DNA of 64,000 nt, from NCBI RefSeq assembly GCF_023516435.1, contig NZ_CP097332.1, positions 62,001 to 126,000 of the forward strand, written 5' to 3'. Under the pieces are notes generated by a model. The model did no database searches. It saw only the letters and a list, made by a program, of their open reading frames with translations, and had not been told where the DNA came from. Positions 62,830 to 64,000 of this stretch are shown piece after piece (position 1 is the first letter of the stretch; the number at the start of each line of letters is the position of its first letter). The stretch is from Jatrophihabitans telluris. GTDB taxonomy: Bacteria > Actinomycetota > Actinomycetes > Mycobacteriales > Jatrophihabitantaceae. The position numbers and the translations under genes were made by a program.

Positions 62830-63045
62830 CGTTGAGGGCCCGTTGAGGTTGCCCTCGTTGTCGACCCCCACCCGTTGAGGTTGCCCTCGTTGTCGTCCGC
62901 GGCCCGTTGAGGTTGCCCTCGTTGTCGACCCCCACCCGTTGAGGTTGCCCTCGTTGTCGTCCGCGGCCCGTTGAGGTTGCCCTCGTTGTCGAGCAACAAG
63001 GGCAACGTCAACGACTAAGCACGAGCAACAAGGGCAACGTCGACG
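62830..63045. repeat. 32-bp-period repeat array E (five copies, then two inverted)
   Basis: A partial copy at 62830 is followed by CGTTGAGGTTGCCCTCGTTG at 62841, 62873, 62905, 62937 and 62969. Two opposite-strand copies of CAACAAGGGCAAC(G)TC(A/G)ACG type follow at 62994 and 63026. Spacers alternate between TCGACCCCCACC and TCGTCCGCGGCC, so the higher-order unit is 64 bases. The junction copies (62969 and 62994) can form a 20-bp hairpin with a five-base loop. The array fills the convergent gap before the dcd stop. Confidence 0.95.
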
Positions 63046-63046
63046 A

Positions 63047-63625
63047 CTAGGAGGTGGGCCACCGGCGGAAGTTCAGGTACGACCGGGACGGGGTCGGTCC
63101 GCGCTGGCCCTGATACCGAGAGCCATAGACCTCGCTGCCGTAGGGATGCTCGGCGGCGGTGGACAGGCGGAACAGACACAGCTGCCCGATCTTCATCCCG
63201 GGCCACAACGTGATCGGCAGGTTCGCGACGTTCGACAGCTCAAGCGTGATGTGTCCGGAGAAGCCCGGATCGATGAAGCCTGCCGTGGAGTGGGTGAGCA
63301 GGCCGAGACGTCCGAGGGACGATTTTCCCTCCAACCGTCCAGCCAGGTCATCGGGCAACGAAACGACTTCCAACGTGGAACCGAGCACGAACTCGCCAGG
63401 GTGGAGCACGAAGGGGCCGTCCCCGTCCGGCTCGACCAGGGCGGTCAGTTCGTCCTGCTGAAGCGACGGATCGATGTGGGTGTACTGGCTGTTGTTGAAA
63501 ACCCGGAAGTACCGGTCGAGCCGGACATCGACGGAGGACGGCTGAACCAGGTCGGGCTCCCAGGGCTCGAGCCGGAGACGCTGAGACTGCACCTCGGCCC
63601 GGATGTCGCGATCGCTCAGCAGCAT
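63047..63625 (-). CDS. dcd: dCTP deaminase (probably bifunctional with dUTPase)
   Basis: A 192-residue enzyme from ATG 63625; TAACCT (minus strand, 63632-63637) ends six bases upstream, so leaderless. [84 protein letters not shown] are classic motifs; the Glu of [10 protein letters not shown]... region and [11 protein letters not shown] make the active site. Sequence resembles mycobacterial Dcd, which converts dCTP directly to dUMP and diphosphate. Confidence 0.95.
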   Translation of the reverse strand: MLLSDRDIRAEVQSQRLRLEPWEPDLVQPSSVDVRLDRYFRVFNNSQYTHIDPSLQQDELTALVEPDGDGPFVLHPGEFVLGSTLEVVSLPDDLAGRLEGKSSLGRLGLLTHSTAGFIDPGFSGHITLELSNVANLPITLWPGMKIGQLCLFRLSTAAEHPYGSEVYGSRYQGQRGPTPSRSYLNFRRWPTS

Positions 63626-63699
63626 GGGCGCAGGTTACCGGGTGGCGACGGGAACTGGGTCAGGGCCCACTGGGCGAGCGATCATCGCCGGAAATAGGT

Positions 63700-63734
63700 G
63701 GAGGCCCCGCCAAGTATGAGTTGGCGGGGCCTCC
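63700..63734 (-). terminator. Perfect 14-bp hairpin, probable terminator
   Basis: GGAGGCCCCGCCAA and TTGGCGGGGCCTCC are exact complements around a seven-base loop. On the minus strand it is followed by ACCTATTTCC, so it would end a transcript entering from the right, before dcd starts. Confidence 0.7.
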
Positions 63735-64000
63735 GGGATGATCCGGCGGTGACACGCCCGAATCTCGCGGAAGGCCCGTCGAGTTCTCGGACCATGTCAC
63801 TGGTCCGCGCGACCGGTTTCCCAGTCGCCTGATCCCTCGGTTGTCTTCCGGTCCCGCTCCCGTTGCCGGGTGCGTGAGAGAATTTCTACAGCCGGAATGC
63901 CCTTGTCCGCAAGGGGGTTTCGGCGATTCGCTTCAAGATCTTTTCTGCACCGGCGTGTCGCGCGACGGTTGTGACCAGTGGTGACTGGTGAGCCCACTGG
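63735..64000. other. Region without a convincing gene at the window end
   Basis: A minus-strand frame (63797-63997, GTG start, 66 codons) stays open to the window edge and is followed by the hairpin at 63700-63734. About 62 percent of its third codon positions are G or C, clearly below its neighbours, so it may be a small atypical gene, the end of a gene outside the window, or noncoding. CCAGT-GGTG-ACTGG at 63975-63988 is an inverted repeat. No tRNA is seen. Confidence 0.3.

Noticed and set aside
63626-64000. tRNA gene next to dcd
   Set aside because: tRNA-Gly genes are often near dcd in actinobacteria, but no cloverleaf or T-loop sequence is present here.

Overview
The window is a 64 kb chromosomal segment of a high-GC Gram-positive bacterium of the Actinomycetota. 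This is read from the very GC-rich codon use, frequent GTG starts, mycothiol-linked DinB-fold proteins (21131-21721, 62082-62828), a deazaflavin (F420)-type nitroreductase (45900-46304), a wax ester/triacylglycerol synthase (47568-48977), a one-cytochrome sdhCAB operon and a mycobacterial-type dCTP deaminase. No rRNA, tRNA, prophage, transposase or CRISPR-Cas was recognised. Genus cannot be fixed from sequence alone.

Layout. 1-3563: end of a SpoIIE-type phosphatase, a YihY membrane protein, a YbdK-like carboxylate-amine ligase and a LacI regulator. 3570-16344: a LacI-controlled operon of eleven tightly packed genes, comprising a five-gene branched-chain-amino-acid-type (HAAT) ABC importer, a beta-hydroxyacid dehydrogenase, a creatinase-fold M24 hydrolase, an aldehyde dehydrogenase, a VOC protein, a fused E1 alpha/beta 2-oxoacid dehydrogenase and its E2. 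A lactonase and a KDPG-aldolase-like gene converge on it (16370-18182). I think this operon is an undescribed catabolic pathway; its substrate is not evident. 18363-24445: PEBP protein, a manganese-riboswitch-controlled GDT1 exporter, a zinc alcohol dehydrogenase bracketed by two identical 64-bp perfect inverted repeats, a CGNR regulator, an EamA exporter with a possible leader peptide, and a lipoprotein. 24747-28615: secreted trypsin-like protease, DUF1697, FKBP lipoprotein and a sedolisin with an apparent frameshift. 28802-33277: LysR gene divergent from sdhCAB. 33328-48977: a UvrA paralogue, aldo/keto reductase, short adenylate kinase, an odd ABC ATPase/membrane pair, GH4 glycosidase, acyl-CoA dehydrogenase, DEAD-box helicase, D-threonine-aldolase-like enzyme, F420-type reductase, GNAT, NUDIX and WS/DGAT. 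49071-51810: VOC protein and an arsenic locus (arsI divergent from arsR-aquaporin-arsC). 51829-55987: propeller protein, two-component system and secreted protein. 56183-60825: ElaA-type GNAT, an esterase/SDR/Baeyer-Villiger monooxygenase operon and its divergent TetR gene. 60852-63625: ilvE, a mycothiol-dependent enzyme and dcd.

Two patterns run through the whole window. First, five intergenic arrays of a 20-bp core (CGTTGAGGTTGCCCTCGTTG or its complement) repeat at a nearly invariant 32-bp period (24469, 55265, 56683, 60137, 62830); they lie in three convergent and two divergent gaps, and in two places supply the stop codon of the adjoining gene. Second, many first genes of transcription units have a TANNNT-like hexamer ending 6-8 nt before the start codon with no Shine-Dalgarno, pointing to widespread leaderless mRNAs; I used this to choose several starts.
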